Below, in pieces: positions 44,667 through 53,182 of a stretch of DNA of 64,000 nucleotides. Made by a program: the position numbers and the translations under genes. How positions within the stretch are numbered: the stretch's first letter is position 1; every line of letters starts with the position of its first letter. This DNA is from Spongiibacter sp. IMCC21906 (lineage in GTDB: Bacteria > Pseudomonadota > Gammaproteobacteria > Pseudomonadales > Spongiibacteraceae). The stretch spans positions 1,069,001-1,133,000 of the forward strand of contig NZ_CP011477.1 in assembly GCF_001010805.1 (NCBI RefSeq). Reading direction: 5' to 3'. Under the pieces are notes generated by a model. It did no database searches. It worked only from the letters and a program-made list of their open reading frames with translations, and was not told the origin of the DNA.

Positions 44667-47600
44667 ATGCGAACTAAGCGCAGTTTAGTACAGATTTATC
44701 TCCTGAGCCTAGTCGCCTTGTCTGCGATTCCGCTTTCTATCTTCGGTTATATTTGGATAGCGAAGGAATATGACGGGTTTAACACGCAGAGCGAGGCGTT
44801 GCGCAATACCTATATCGAGTCTCGTCGTGAGTTACTGCGCCGAGAAGTCGACAAGGCCATGGAGTATCTGGACTTTAAACGGTCCCAGTTAAACCGCCAG
44901 CTATACCAGGACCTGCGTCAACAAGTGGCGGTGGGTTTAGCGCTGATTGAAAATACTCGCAAAGAGTTTGCCCAAGAGAGCAAGCAGCAACAGCTGGCTC
45001 GCTTGCGCAGCACCATGTCATCGCTGAGCTTTTTGGGCAACAAAGGGTTTTTCTTTCTGTTTGACGAGCAGGGCACAACACTGCTGCCGCCAATGCACCC
45101 CTCCGGCGATACTCGCATTAGTGATAAAACGGCTTTGAAGTCCTTTGTCAGCCAAATTGTCACGGCCACTGGTGATAAAAAATACGATTTTGTTGAATAC
45201 CGCTTTACCCGCCCCAGCGATCCGTCTCGCAGTGATCGTAACTTTAGTTTTGTGTATCACTACAAGCCATTAAATATCTACATGGGTGCCAGCGTGTACC
45301 TTAACGATGAGGTGGCTAGGGTTAAACAGGAGGTGATTGAGCGTATTGCTGCGGTGCCCATCGACCCCAATAACTCCATTCTGTTTATTGTTGATAGCAA
45401 CGGCAATCAACTGGTTAATGCCTACGATTCAGCCCGGGTTGGTAGCGTAATGCCGGGCGTTGTGGAGGCCAGCAAGAAAGTCAGTGGTAAAGATAATAGT
45501 TTATTTACGGAGTTAAGTTGGCAGGCAGGCGACGAAGGCGAAAAGCCGGTGGTCTCGTATTTGCGTCGCTATGAACCCTGGGGTTGGGTGCTCGGTTCTG
45601 GTGTGTTTCTTGACGAGCTGAACGTTCGGCTTGCGGATCAACGCGCCGACTTGCAAGAACGGGTCAATGAGCACATTCGCTTTATCGTTATTATTGCCTT
45701 TGTGTTGATGGTGTTATCCGCTGTTGCCGCGCGACTACTCGCCCGCAGCAGCGCCCGGGGCTTTGATATTTTCCAACAGTTTTTTGCCGATGCGAGTAAA
45801 CGTTCCACCGCGATTGATATTGCCAAACTGCCCTTTGCCGAATTTCAGCATTTGGCAGAAGACGCCAATTTCATGGTGGAAAAACGTAGCCAAACTGAAC
45901 GGGCGCTCAAACTCAGTGAGCGGCGTTTTCAGCTGGCACTGGATGCGGCGCAAAACCATTTGTGGGATCTGGATTTACAAACTGGCTATGTGACGGTGGC
46001 GCCAAGCTTTTTCCGCATGATGGGCTATGAAGTACCCAGTACCCCCTATGCCGTTGCGGCCTTCAAACATGTGGCTCACCCAGACGATATTGAGATTATT
46101 GCCGCAGCGGTAGATAGCTGGCTGGGGCTGGCCACGGGAAACAGTGTGGAGTTTAGGGTACGAAACCGGGCGGGTGAATATCACTGGATTTATAGCCGTG
46201 GCGATGTGGTAGAAAGTGACGAGCACGACCAACCTATTCGCGCGATGGGCATTATGACCGATGTCACTCAGCGCAAACGTATGGAGCAGGAGTTGTTAGA
46301 TGCCAAAATTGCTGCTGAAGATGCCTTGCATGCCAAGAGCCAGTTTTTATCCAGTGTCAGTCATGAGCTGCGCACCCCGCTCAATGGCGTGCTGGGCTAC
46401 GCGCAATTACTGCAGCGGGAATCTGATCTTCCCAGCGGTAGCGAGGAATATTTACGCGCGATAGAAAATTGCGGTAAGCACTTGTTGACCTTAATTAACG
46501 ATGTATTGGATTTAGCCAAAATTGAAAGTGGCAACATCAATATTGTCCGCCGTCCCAATAATATCGACGATGTGGTGACGAGCGTTGGGGACATTGTTGG
46601 TCAGCGGGCCAAGTCAAAAGGCTTGGATTTTGTGTTAGATGTGGCTGCTGATGTGCCGCGTAATGTCGAAATTGATGAGGTAAAATTGCGGCAAATTTTG
46701 GTTAACCTACTCGATAATGCGGTGAAGTTTACCAAGCAGGGTAAAGTTGATTTAAAGCTCCGGGTAGACCCTAGCCGTCAGCAAATGCTGTTCTCTGTGA
46801 CCGACACCGGCATCGGTGTGCCCGAGGATAAAATCCGCGATGTGTTTGAACCATTCCGCCAGGTTAATCCGCGAGATGGGCAGGGAACCGGTCTGGGTTT
46901 AGCAATTTGCCGACGTTTAGTTGAAGCAATGGGGGGCAGCCTGGATCTGCGCAGTGAGTATGGCAAAGGCAGTTGTTTTTATTTTGATATACCGTTGATA
47001 GAAGTCGATTCTCACTACCACGACAATGATGTAGATGAGAGTGTAGATGAGCAAGAGCTTGCCGAGAGTGTGGCGCATTTTGACAACCCAGCCATCATTG
47101 TTGCAGATGATGTTGCCGTCAATCGTCAAGTATTAATCGGCATGCTTAGTGATGTCAGCTCAGATATTCGTGAGGCCGCCAATGGTTTAGAAGTGGTTGA
47201 ACAAGTGAAAGAGCGGGCACCGCAGCTGATCTTGATGGACCTGCGGATGCCTGAGATGGACGGTCTGGAAGCAACACGAATTATCAAAAAAGATCTGCAA
47301 TGCAACGATGTGCATGTGGTAATGGCATCTGCGACCACAGATGAAACCATGATGAAGCAAGCTATTGATGCTGGGTGCGACGGTTTTTTGCCCAAGCCGA
47401 TTGGTATGGACGCGCTAATGAAAGTGCTTGTTGATACCTGTTCTGTGGTGGCTCCAGAGCCGGAGCCCTCCGTAGTCGTGAGTTTTCCAGCCAAGAATAA
47501 CAATATTCAGGCGCCAAACGGGGTCGTAGAGTCTCTACATAAAGCAGTGGAAGTGGGTGATATTGCGGCGCTGGGTGATCAGTTACATGCGTTACGGCAA

Positions 47601-47723
47601 GATCGACCAGAATTCATTGCATTTGTGGAGCAGGCTGAAGAGTGTCTGCGCAATTTTGATTTTGAAGGGATATCTGATTTGTTAGTGATGGTATCTCACG
47701 AGGCCGATCCCGATGATAGCTGA
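44667..47723 (+). CDS. Hybrid sensor histidine kinase (Cache-PAS-HisKA-HATPase-REC)
   Basis: 1018 residues from the ATG at 44667, chosen for AGGA 8 bp upstream and the following signal-anchor (MRTKRSLVQIYLLSLVALSAIPL). The upstream open frame to 44445 runs back over the divergent regulator and is not used. Domains: TM, a double Cache-type periplasmic sensor of about 300 residues, TM (IVIIAFVLMVLSAVAARLL), PAS (QLALDAAQNHLWDLDL to MTDVTQRK), HisKA with SVSHELRTPLNGVLGYAQLL, HATPase (NLLDNAVKFT, GTGLGLAI) and a receiver with LILMDLRMPEMDG. A C-terminal tail of about 90 residues may be Hpt-like. Overlaps the next kinase gene by 11 bp. Confidence 0.9.
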   Translation: MRTKRSLVQIYLLSLVALSAIPLSIFGYIWIAKEYDGFNTQSEALRNTYIESRRELLRREVDKAMEYLDFKRSQLNRQLYQDLRQQVAVGLALIENTRKEFAQESKQQQLARLRSTMSSLSFLGNKGFFFLFDEQGTTLLPPMHPSGDTRISDKTALKSFVSQIVTATGDKKYDFVEYRFTRPSDPSRSDRNFSFVYHYKPLNIYMGASVYLNDEVARVKQEVIERIAAVPIDPNNSILFIVDSNGNQLVNAYDSARVGSVMPGVVEASKKVSGKDNSLFTELSWQAGDEGEKPVVSYLRRYEPWGWVLGSGVFLDELNVRLADQRADLQERVNEHIRFIVIIAFVLMVLSAVAARLLARSSARGFDIFQQFFADASKRSTAIDIAKLPFAEFQHLAEDANFMVEKRSQTERALKLSERRFQLALDAAQNHLWDLDLQTGYVTVAPSFFRMMGYEVPSTPYAVAAFKHVAHPDDIEIIAAAVDSWLGLATGNSVEFRVRNRAGEYHWIYSRGDVVESDEHDQPIRAMGIMTDVTQRKRMEQELLDAKIAAEDALHAKSQFLSSVSHELRTPLNGVLGYAQLLQRESDLPSGSEEYLRAIENCGKHLLTLINDVLDLAKIESGNINIVRRPNNIDDVVTSVGDIVGQRAKSKGLDFVLDVAADVPRNVEIDEVKLRQILVNLLDNAVKFTKQGKVDLKLRVDPSRQQMLFSVTDTGIGVPEDKIRDVFEPFRQVNPRDGQGTGLGLAICRRLVEAMGGSLDLRSEYGKGSCFYFDIPLIEVDSHYHDNDVDESVDEQELAESVAHFDNPAIIVADDVAVNRQVLIGMLSDVSSDIREAANGLEVVEQVKERAPQLILMDLRMPEMDGLEATRIIKKDLQCNDVHVVMASATTDETMMKQAIDAGCDGFLPKPIGMDALMKVLVDTCSVVAPEPEPSVVVSFPAKNNNIQAPNGVVESLHKAVEVGDIAALGDQLHALRQDRPEFIAFVEQAEECLRNFDFEGISDLLVMVSHEADPDDS

Positions 47724-49227
47724 AAAGGGCGGAGAACAGGTTTTATTGGTTGACGACAACCCCACTAATCTTCAGGTGTTATTTAAAACCCTGGAGGGTA
47801 GTGGCTATCGTTTGCTGGCCGCCCGGGATGGCGAGGCCGCCATCAAGATTGCCCGCAAAGCCAAACCTTCGCTTATTCTTTTAGATGTCATGATGCCTGG
47901 TATTGATGGGTTCCAGGTTTGCGAAGCGTTAAAATCAGATCCTGACACTGAAAATATTGCTGTGATCTTTTTGTCGGCGCTAACCGATAGCCAATCAAAA
48001 GTACATGGTTTGGCGGTGGGGGGTGTCGATTATATCGCCAAGCCTTTTCAATCTGACGAGGTGTTGGCCCGTGTCAAAACCCATATCAAAATTCATCGTC
48101 TTGAACGGGCCCTGGCAGCACGCAATATTGCCCTCGAAGATGAAAATCTCAGCATTTTAAACGCCGTAGAAGAAGGGATTGTGGGCTTGGATCAAGAGGG
48201 GCGAGTCAGCTCAATCAATCGCCAGGCTTTGGTGTTGATAGAACAGTCGGAAGCGGATGTGCTGGGCAAGACAGTAGAAGAGCTTCAGCTATTCAATAAC
48301 GATGAGAGTGTGTCAGCTAATATCAAGCTGCTAATAAACAACAGTGAGCCTTTGAGTCGGGCTTTTGTTGAGCTTTCTACGGCCCAGGGGGCAAGCATTT
48401 CGGTCTCGTTAACCGGTTCTCCCCGTCAGGGAGGGTCGGTATTGGTCTGGCGGGATATCCGCGACTGGTTGAAGAGTCAGCAGGCGCTACAGACGGCAAG
48501 AGAAGAGATTGATGAACAGCGTCAACATATGGCTCATATCGAGCGGCTGAGTACGGGTGGTGAAATGGCTGCAGGTATTGCCCACGAAGTGAATCAGCCG
48601 CTAACTGCCGTAGTCAATTATGCTCGGGTGTGTCAGCGCATGATCGCAACTGACGGTCAGCCTAATACCGAAAAAGTCTCTGAGGTCTTAGATAAAATTG
48701 CGGTGCAAGCTGAGCGCGCGTCAGCGGTAATCCAGCGCATGCGCAGCTATGTGAAAAAGCCCACCGGTGGCAAAGAGCGATTATCCATGAATACGATGTT
48801 GGCTGAGGTTGTCGCCTTGGCTGAAGTGGATTCTCGTACCCACGGAATTGATATTGAATTTGTAAGGGCTGACGCCCTTGCTGACTTCCAGGCCGATGAA
48901 GTTCAGATTCAGCAAGTTGCCTTAAACTTGCTTCGCAATGCCATAGAGGCGAGTGCGGCGGTAGACGTTAATAGAACCGTGCAAATTGCGAGCTTTGGCA
49001 ATGCCGATACGGTTGGTTTTGTTGTTAAGGATTGGGGGGCGGGTTTAGATCCCGATGTGGAGACGCAATTGTTCTCGCCCTTTGTGAGCTCTAAAGAAGG
49101 GGGGATGGGAATAGGTTTGTCCGTGTCGCAGTCAATTGTTCAGGCGCATGGTGGTGATCTTCAGTATTCGCCCAATCCCGAGGGCGGGGCGATTTTTCGT
49201 TGTGAATTTCCGCTGTATCAAAGCTGA
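47713..49227 (+). CDS. REC-PAS-histidine kinase
   Basis: 504 residues, soluble. An N-terminal receiver (LLVDDNPTNLQVL, LILLDVMMPGIDG, AKPFQSDEVLARV), a PAS domain (ILNAVEEGIVGLDQEG) and a FixL/DctB-type kinase core: GGEMAAGIAHEVNQPLTAVVNYAR with the phospho-His, then HATPase NLLRNAIEAS, DWGAGLD, GMGIGLSV. Its start lies inside the end of the hybrid kinase gene. With the divergent FixJ-type regulator this looks like a multi-step phosphorelay. The SprT/YgjP-type gene overlaps its stop by 1 bp. Confidence 0.9.
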   Translation: MIAEKGGEQVLLVDDNPTNLQVLFKTLEGSGYRLLAARDGEAAIKIARKAKPSLILLDVMMPGIDGFQVCEALKSDPDTENIAVIFLSALTDSQSKVHGLAVGGVDYIAKPFQSDEVLARVKTHIKIHRLERALAARNIALEDENLSILNAVEEGIVGLDQEGRVSSINRQALVLIEQSEADVLGKTVEELQLFNNDESVSANIKLLINNSEPLSRAFVELSTAQGASISVSLTGSPRQGGSVLVWRDIRDWLKSQQALQTAREEIDEQRQHMAHIERLSTGGEMAAGIAHEVNQPLTAVVNYARVCQRMIATDGQPNTEKVSEVLDKIAVQAERASAVIQRMRSYVKKPTGGKERLSMNTMLAEVVALAEVDSRTHGIDIEFVRADALADFQADEVQIQQVALNLLRNAIEASAAVDVNRTVQIASFGNADTVGFVVKDWGAGLDPDVETQLFSPFVSSKEGGMGIGLSVSQSIVQAHGGDLQYSPNPEGGAIFRCEFPLYQS

Positions 49228-49961
49228 TGGTGAAAACTGAGCGCCGCCAGCTTCGATTTGGTGATCAATCGTTAGACCTTTTGGTTAAGCGCAGTGCCCG
49301 TCGAAAGCGACGTTTGTCCCTATCTTTAAATGCCCAAGGTAAGCCCTTGTTGCAGGTGCCAATGTCCGTTTCAAACGCTGAAATTGAGGCGATGGTAAAA
49401 AACCATTTAGATTGGCTTATAAAAAAACAGCAAGAGTTTGATGAGCATTGCCAAGAGCATCCGCCGATTCATTTTGTGGATGGCGAACAAGTCGAGTTTC
49501 TTGGCAGAGAGCTAACATTAGCCGTTGATGCTGCTCCTGGGCGAGGGCAGGTTCTCTTACAAAACGACTGTTTAGCAATTAAAGTGCCCAGTTATTCACC
49601 GCAAAAAATATCCGCACAATTACAACGCTGGTATCGTCTTCAAGCCCAGCAGATCTTTATGGAACGTTTAGTTTTTTGGAGTAGCCAAATTTCCTGGGTA
49701 AGCGCGGTGCCCCCACTGCGTATTCGCCGAATGCGGTCGCGCTGGGGAAGCTGCAGCAGCGATGGTCGTATCTGTTTAAACAGTGAGTTAATACGTTTAG
49801 ACCCGCAGTACCTCGACTATGTTATTGCCCATGAACTTTGCCATCTTCAAGAGTTTAATCACAGTAAACGGTTTTATGCCTTGATGGATTCGGTGATGCC
49901 AGATTGGTCTGTCCGAAAAAAAGCCTTGGCCAAGGTTAATCTCAGGCGTTTGCTGATGTAG
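49227..49961 (+). CDS. YgjP-like zinc metallopeptidase
   Basis: 244 residues of the YgjP/DUF45 family. The zinc site is visible in VIAHELCHLQEFNHSKRFYALM (H-E-x-x-H plus downstream His), preceded by the family segment RMRSRWGSCSSDGRICLNSELI. The N-terminal part is a basic beta-rich region (RKRRLSLSLNAQGKPLLQVP). The start overlaps the kinase stop (ATGA-type), implying coupling, although the families are not functionally related. A small gap separates the acyltransferase. Confidence 0.88.
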   Translation: MVKTERRQLRFGDQSLDLLVKRSARRKRRLSLSLNAQGKPLLQVPMSVSNAEIEAMVKNHLDWLIKKQQEFDEHCQEHPPIHFVDGEQVEFLGRELTLAVDAAPGRGQVLLQNDCLAIKVPSYSPQKISAQLQRWYRLQAQQIFMERLVFWSSQISWVSAVPPLRIRRMRSRWGSCSSDGRICLNSELIRLDPQYLDYVIAHELCHLQEFNHSKRFYALMDSVMPDWSVRKKALAKVNLRRLLM

Positions 49962-50019
49962 TAGCGCGTAGAGAGCAAGTGTTAGTATCGCGTTATGCTT
50001 AAACAGGTTTGTCAGAATA

Positions 50020-50664
50020 ATGAATACAACAGACAAAGCGATCAAGACAACTCTCAACGAGCGTACTATTTGCCATTATCCTAGGGTGTTGAGGGTAGTG
50101 CAGAGGGTTTTCTCATTTCTGTTTAGACTGCGTGGCTGGACGTTTGATGATCAGTTACCTCGCAGTAAAAAATACGTCATGGTTGTTGCGCCGCATACTA
50201 GCAACTGGGATTTTTTTCTCATGGTTTCTATGGGTGCGGCACTGAAACGTCAAGTGCGGTTTATGGGTAAGCACAGCATTTTTATCGGTCCACTTGCGCC
50301 TTTGCTAAGATGGTTGGGCGGTATTCCCGTAGAACGGAATAGCCACCATAATTTTGTCGAACAAATGGTGCAGCAGTTTGCTGATTGTGACGATATGGTA
50401 TTGGTGATTGCACCAGAGGGCACCCGAAGCAAGGTCGATGCTTGGAAGGGGGGCTTTTATCATATTGCCGCTGGAGCAAAGGTGCCGGTGGTTGCGGTGG
50501 CATTGGATTATGGGCGGAGACGGGTCGGTATTGTGGCAGAAGTTTTGCCCAGTGGAGATCTGCACGCAGATATGGCGGCAATTGCCCGTGCCTATCAGGG
50601 GGTCACGGCTTGTCACCCTCAGCTGGATGGCTTTCCCCGGAACGAGAGGCTTGTAAAGCCTTGA
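50020..50664 (+). CDS. PlsC-like 1-acyl-glycerol-3-phosphate acyltransferase
   Basis: 214 residues, compact PlsC-family acyltransferase. The catalytic motif is HTSNWD (H-x4-D) and the substrate motif is APEGTRS; the intervening RFMGKHSIF and GGIPVERNS fit the family. A short hydrophobic region near the N-terminus (VQRVFSFLFRL) may lie on the membrane. Convergent with the small exported protein gene that ends 33 bp later. Confidence 0.87.
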   Translation: MNTTDKAIKTTLNERTICHYPRVLRVVQRVFSFLFRLRGWTFDDQLPRSKKYVMVVAPHTSNWDFFLMVSMGAALKRQVRFMGKHSIFIGPLAPLLRWLGGIPVERNSHHNFVEQMVQQFADCDDMVLVIAPEGTRSKVDAWKGGFYHIAAGAKVPVVAVALDYGRRRVGIVAEVLPSGDLHADMAAIARAYQGVTACHPQLDGFPRNERLVKP

Positions 50665-50696
50665 TTTGTTGGTAGTGGCCTGGGGCCTGCTACCCG

Positions 50697-51008
50697 CTAA
50701 GGCATAGTGCCTTGTTGTTGGGTGTCTGGCAGGCTGGTGCTGTGTTTGCTTTTAGGAATCCCGCGTCTGTCCAAACGTATTTTACCAGAGGTGTAGCTGC
50801 TGCCAGCCCGGGGCCTTGGTTCTTCGCGGACGGGCGTTTTTTTCGTTTTTTCGGGTTTAATGGCTTGCAGCGTTTTATATTCTCCACCGTCATCCTTCTT
50901 AGAAGACTCTGAAGCAGCTGTATTGGCTTTATCACCTGCCAGCGCGAAGGAGCTCAACAAGAGAGCGGCGAAACCACAATAGTGTATCCATTTTTTATTC
51001 ATAGGCAT
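50697..51008 (-). CDS. Small exported protein of unknown function
   Basis: 103 residues. A signal peptide (WIHYCGFAALLLSSFALA-G) is followed by a Lys/Glu/Arg/Pro-rich low-complexity mature part (YKTLQAIKPEKTKKTPVREEPRPRAG). No family recognised. It lies 51 bp downstream of the anti-sigma gene on the same strand, so it may be the last gene of the ECF sigma operon and be involved in the same stress response. Confidence 0.6.
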   Translation of the reverse strand: MPMNKKWIHYCGFAALLLSSFALAGDKANTAASESSKKDDGGEYKTLQAIKPEKTKKTPVREEPRPRAGSSYTSGKIRLDRRGIPKSKHSTSLPDTQQQGTMP

Positions 51009-51059
51009 TTAACTGTATTTGGGACTGTGTAATGGCTACGTCGCCACTACATTTTTCGA

Positions 51060-51308
51060 TCACGAGTCGTCTATCTTTTTTTCTTCCTGCAGGCGCTTGA
51101 GAATTGTTTGCGCGGCGTTATCGTCCCGGTTCCACAGCCGCTTGGCAATTGCAGCACCAGTGAGTCGGCTGTGATCCAGATGCCGTTTAAAGCGGCGGCA
51201 GTGACGGCAAATCAATAAGTGCGCTTTGATTTCTATCGCTTTCCAGCCATGAAATTGACCATCGAGGTGGTCGCTGCTCAGCTCGGTAAATTGTCGACAG
51301 TTTAACAT
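51060..51308 (-). CDS. Zinc-finger anti-sigma factor-like protein
   Basis: 82 residues. It has the zinc-binding anti-sigma pattern: an early Cys (NCRQF) and H-x3-C-x2-C in AHLLICRHC, then a helical tail. No membrane segment is visible, so it resembles a soluble ZAS-type anti-sigma factor that may sense thiol or metal stress. It overlaps the ECF sigma gene by 7 bp, the standard arrangement. Confidence 0.85.
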   Translation of the reverse strand: MLNCRQFTELSSDHLDGQFHGWKAIEIKAHLLICRHCRRFKRHLDHSRLTGAAIAKRLWNRDDNAAQTILKRLQEEKKIDDS

Positions 51309-51916
51309 TCCCCCGTCTCCTGATAATGATCAACCACTTGCATAAGACGCAGCCTTGCGCGATGCAATAACACTCGCACATTGTTGTCGCTCAAGCCCAA
51401 AACCTCGCTGATGTCGACTAAAGCATGCTGTTCAACATCGCGTAACAGAAACACCGCTTTTTGTTTTTCTGGTAGTACGCTCAATGTGTGCTCAATGCAT
51501 TTTTGCAATTCGCTTTCCTGCAACATCAGCTCCGGCGTGGCGATTTCCCAGCGGGTGGGAGGATTGCTCCAGTGCCCCTGTTGGTCAAAGTGTTGGCTGT
51601 CTCCACCGTGACCGAGCTCTTCTATATCCGCAACATTCATGTGGCGTTTTTCTCGACGCAGGCGCGATTTAGCCTCGTTGCTGACAATTTGAATAATCCA
51701 GGTGCTAAGGCTGGAGCGCCCTTCAAATTTAGCAATGGCGCGATACACCGATGACCAGGCATCTTGCACCACGTCTTCTGCAAAAATCTCTCCGACAATC
51801 GAGCGAGCGATAATCAGCAAACGTGGCTGATGTTGCGCAATCAGTGATTGAAATGCGGCATTGTCACCGCTTTTCAATCGCTCGATGAGGGCTTCTTCGT
51901 CGGTGTTTGTCGACAC
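51302..51916 (-). CDS. ECF-family RNA polymerase sigma factor
   Basis: 204 residues from the GTG at 51916, supported by AAGGA 6 bp upstream; the open frame continues upstream but without family similarity. Region 2 (FQSLIAQHQPRLLIIARSIVGEIFAEDVVQDAWSSVYR; STWIIQIVSNEAKSRLRREKR) and region 4 (LSVLPEKQKAVFLLRDVEQHALVDISEVLGLSDNNVRVLLHRARLRL) are clear. A matching ECF-type promoter (TGTAAC-N16-CGTC) lies before the DoxX gene upstream in the same operon and another before the KCGE-repeat peptide gene, so autoregulation is likely. Confidence 0.93.
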   Translation of the reverse strand: MSTNTDEEALIERLKSGDNAAFQSLIAQHQPRLLIIARSIVGEIFAEDVVQDAWSSVYRAIAKFEGRSSLSTWIIQIVSNEAKSRLRREKRHMNVADIEELGHGGDSQHFDQQGHWSNPPTRWEIATPELMLQESELQKCIEHTLSVLPEKQKAVFLLRDVEQHALVDISEVLGLSDNNVRVLLHRARLRLMQVVDHYQETGEC

Positions 51917-52005
51917 GGGGCGTCCTTTCGGTTTGAAGCGCCATAGTGTCGACCATTCTTGTATAAAAAGGCAATCCCGATGAGGCGCCCGATGCCATTT
52001 AGTTG

Positions 52006-52608
52006 TTATTGCTTGCAAGGCTTCCACCGTTTGGCTATCCAGTAATCCAGGCTGACATAGCGACCACCGCCGGTTTTTACTAATGCCAGCAGCATTAGTA
52101 AATAGGTGACGGCAAACTCAATACCGTTATTTAATATCACCAGTTTGCCGCTGCTGGTTAGCCACTGGTAGTTGCCGTGGGTTTTGAGGATGTCTCTTGC
52201 GGCTTGCAGTTTTTCGGGAGCTGCCATTACCCGCTCATTGGCAAAGGGTGCGCTGGCGTCGGCAATCGCCTGCCAGCCATTGGGTAAATGTACGGTAATA
52301 GCGGCGACTAGCATGGTGATAGCCAGTGGAATGGATATCCAGCGGGTTGCTAAACCCAGTAGCAATAATGCCGCGCCGCCAACTTCGGCCGCCGTGGCAA
52401 GGCTGGCCATTAATAGCGGAAAAGGTAGCCCTAGGCCCCAATCTGGGTTGCCAAACCAGTTTACCGTTGACGAAAAATTCATGAGTTTATTGTTACCCGC
52501 CATCCATAGTGTCGGCACTAAATAAAGGCGCAGCCCCAGCGCGGGTAGGCCATCTAGATGTGATAGGCGACACAGTACAGAGCGATAAATCTGGCAGAGT
52601 CGATCCAT
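52006..52608 (-). CDS. DoxX family membrane protein (HvfX-like)
   Basis: 200 residues from the ATG at 52608, supported by AAGGA 8 bp upstream. DoxX-type four-helix membrane protein: LRLYLVPTLWMAGNNKLMNFSSTVNWFGNPDWGLGLPFP, then TAAEVGGAALLLLGLATRW, AITMLVAAITVHLPNGW and a final VTYLLMLLALV. The lengthened loop between helices 3 and 4 with FANERV is typical of the HvfX/BufD-like members found with bufferin-type peptides. First gene of the operon with the ECF sigma and anti-sigma; divergent from the peptide gene. Confidence 0.85.
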   Translation of the reverse strand: MDRLCQIYRSVLCRLSHLDGLPALGLRLYLVPTLWMAGNNKLMNFSSTVNWFGNPDWGLGLPFPLLMASLATAAEVGGAALLLLGLATRWISIPLAITMLVAAITVHLPNGWQAIADASAPFANERVMAAPEKLQAARDILKTHGNYQWLTSSGKLVILNNGIEFAVTYLLMLLALVKTGGGRYVSLDYWIAKRWKPCKQ

Positions 52609-52644
52609 TGTCGAGTTCCTTGCGTATGAAGTTTGCTTCTGTAT

Positions 52645-52670
52645 GACGAGGAGCAAGCCGCCTTGTTACA
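52645..52670 (-). promoter_or_regulatory. ECF-type promoter of doxX-sigma operon
   Basis: Read on the minus strand: TGTAAC at 52665-52670, 16-bp spacer, CGTC at 52645-52648, with the DoxX start about 37 bp further. It mirrors the plus-strand element at 52714-52739. Confidence 0.7.
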
Positions 52671-52713
52671 AATTAGTGTATCGAGGCTGGTGAAAATATT
52701 TTTGTGCTGGCGT

Positions 52714-52739
52714 TGTAACATTGAGTAGGCTAAAACATC
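52714..52739 (+). promoter_or_regulatory. ECF-type promoter of KCGE-repeat peptide gene
   Basis: TGTAAC at 52714-52719, 16-bp spacer, CATC at 52736-52739, 77 bp before the peptide start. Same -35 and spacer length as the divergent element, with one change in the -10. Confidence 0.65.
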
Positions 52740-52816
52740 CTATGAGCAGCGCAGGTATTCTGCGCAGTGATATTCTTTTTAGCTATGCACTACCACAATC
52801 AAAGGAATTTTTTATC

Positions 52817-53077
52817 ATGAATAAATCTATCAGTATTCTGGGCGCGGCAATGGTCGCTTCTTCACTTGCCTCAGTTAGCATGGCTGACAGCGCTGCAAAT
52901 CCATTCACTGCAAAATCCTTGAACAGCGGCTATCAAGTCACTAACTTTGGTGATGGCGAAGCGAAATGTGGCGAGTCTAAGTGCGGCGAAGCGAAATGTG
53001 GTGAAGAGAAGAAAGGCGCTGAGGCTAAATGTGGCGAGTCCAAGTGTGGCGAAGCTAAATGCGGCGAAGAAAAGTAA
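52817..53077 (+). CDS. HvfA/bufferin-like exported KCGE-repeat peptide
   Basis: 86 residues from the ATG at 52817, supported by AAGGA upstream; the longer frame to 52721 would begin inside the promoter region. A signal peptide ends at SMA-D (about residue 23). The mature part begins with an HvfA-like NPFTAKSLNSGYQV segment and then six KCGE units in two blocks of three (EAKCGESKCGEAKCGE), giving six cysteines. In related systems Cys in EGKCG-type motifs is modified by an MNIO (DUF692) enzyme with a partner, to give a metal-binding peptide (family knowledge). Neither partner gene is seen in this window. A perfect terminator follows. Confidence 0.85.
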   Translation: MNKSISILGAAMVASSLASVSMADSAANPFTAKSLNSGYQVTNFGDGEAKCGESKCGEAKCGEEKKGAEAKCGESKCGEAKCGEEK

Positions 53078-53093
53078 GTAACAAGTGATCCGC

Positions 53094-53121
53094 AACCTCC
53101 GGGTAACCCGGAGGTTTGTTT
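53094..53121 (+). terminator. Rho-independent terminator of KCGE-repeat peptide gene
   Basis: AACCTCCGGG pairs with CCCGGAGGTT around a short loop (TAA), followed by a T-rich tail TTTGTTT, 17 bp after the stop. Confidence 0.85.
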
Positions 53122-53182
53122 ATCTACAATGCTTTATCGGTAGTACTCTAATTTCCTCTAAGCTTGTCCAAGATGATTGCGT

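Noticed and set aside
52721-52816. Upstream extension of the KCGE-repeat peptide frame
   Set aside because: It would start within the ECF promoter spacer and place 32 residues before the signal peptide. The ATG at 52817 has AAGGA upstream.
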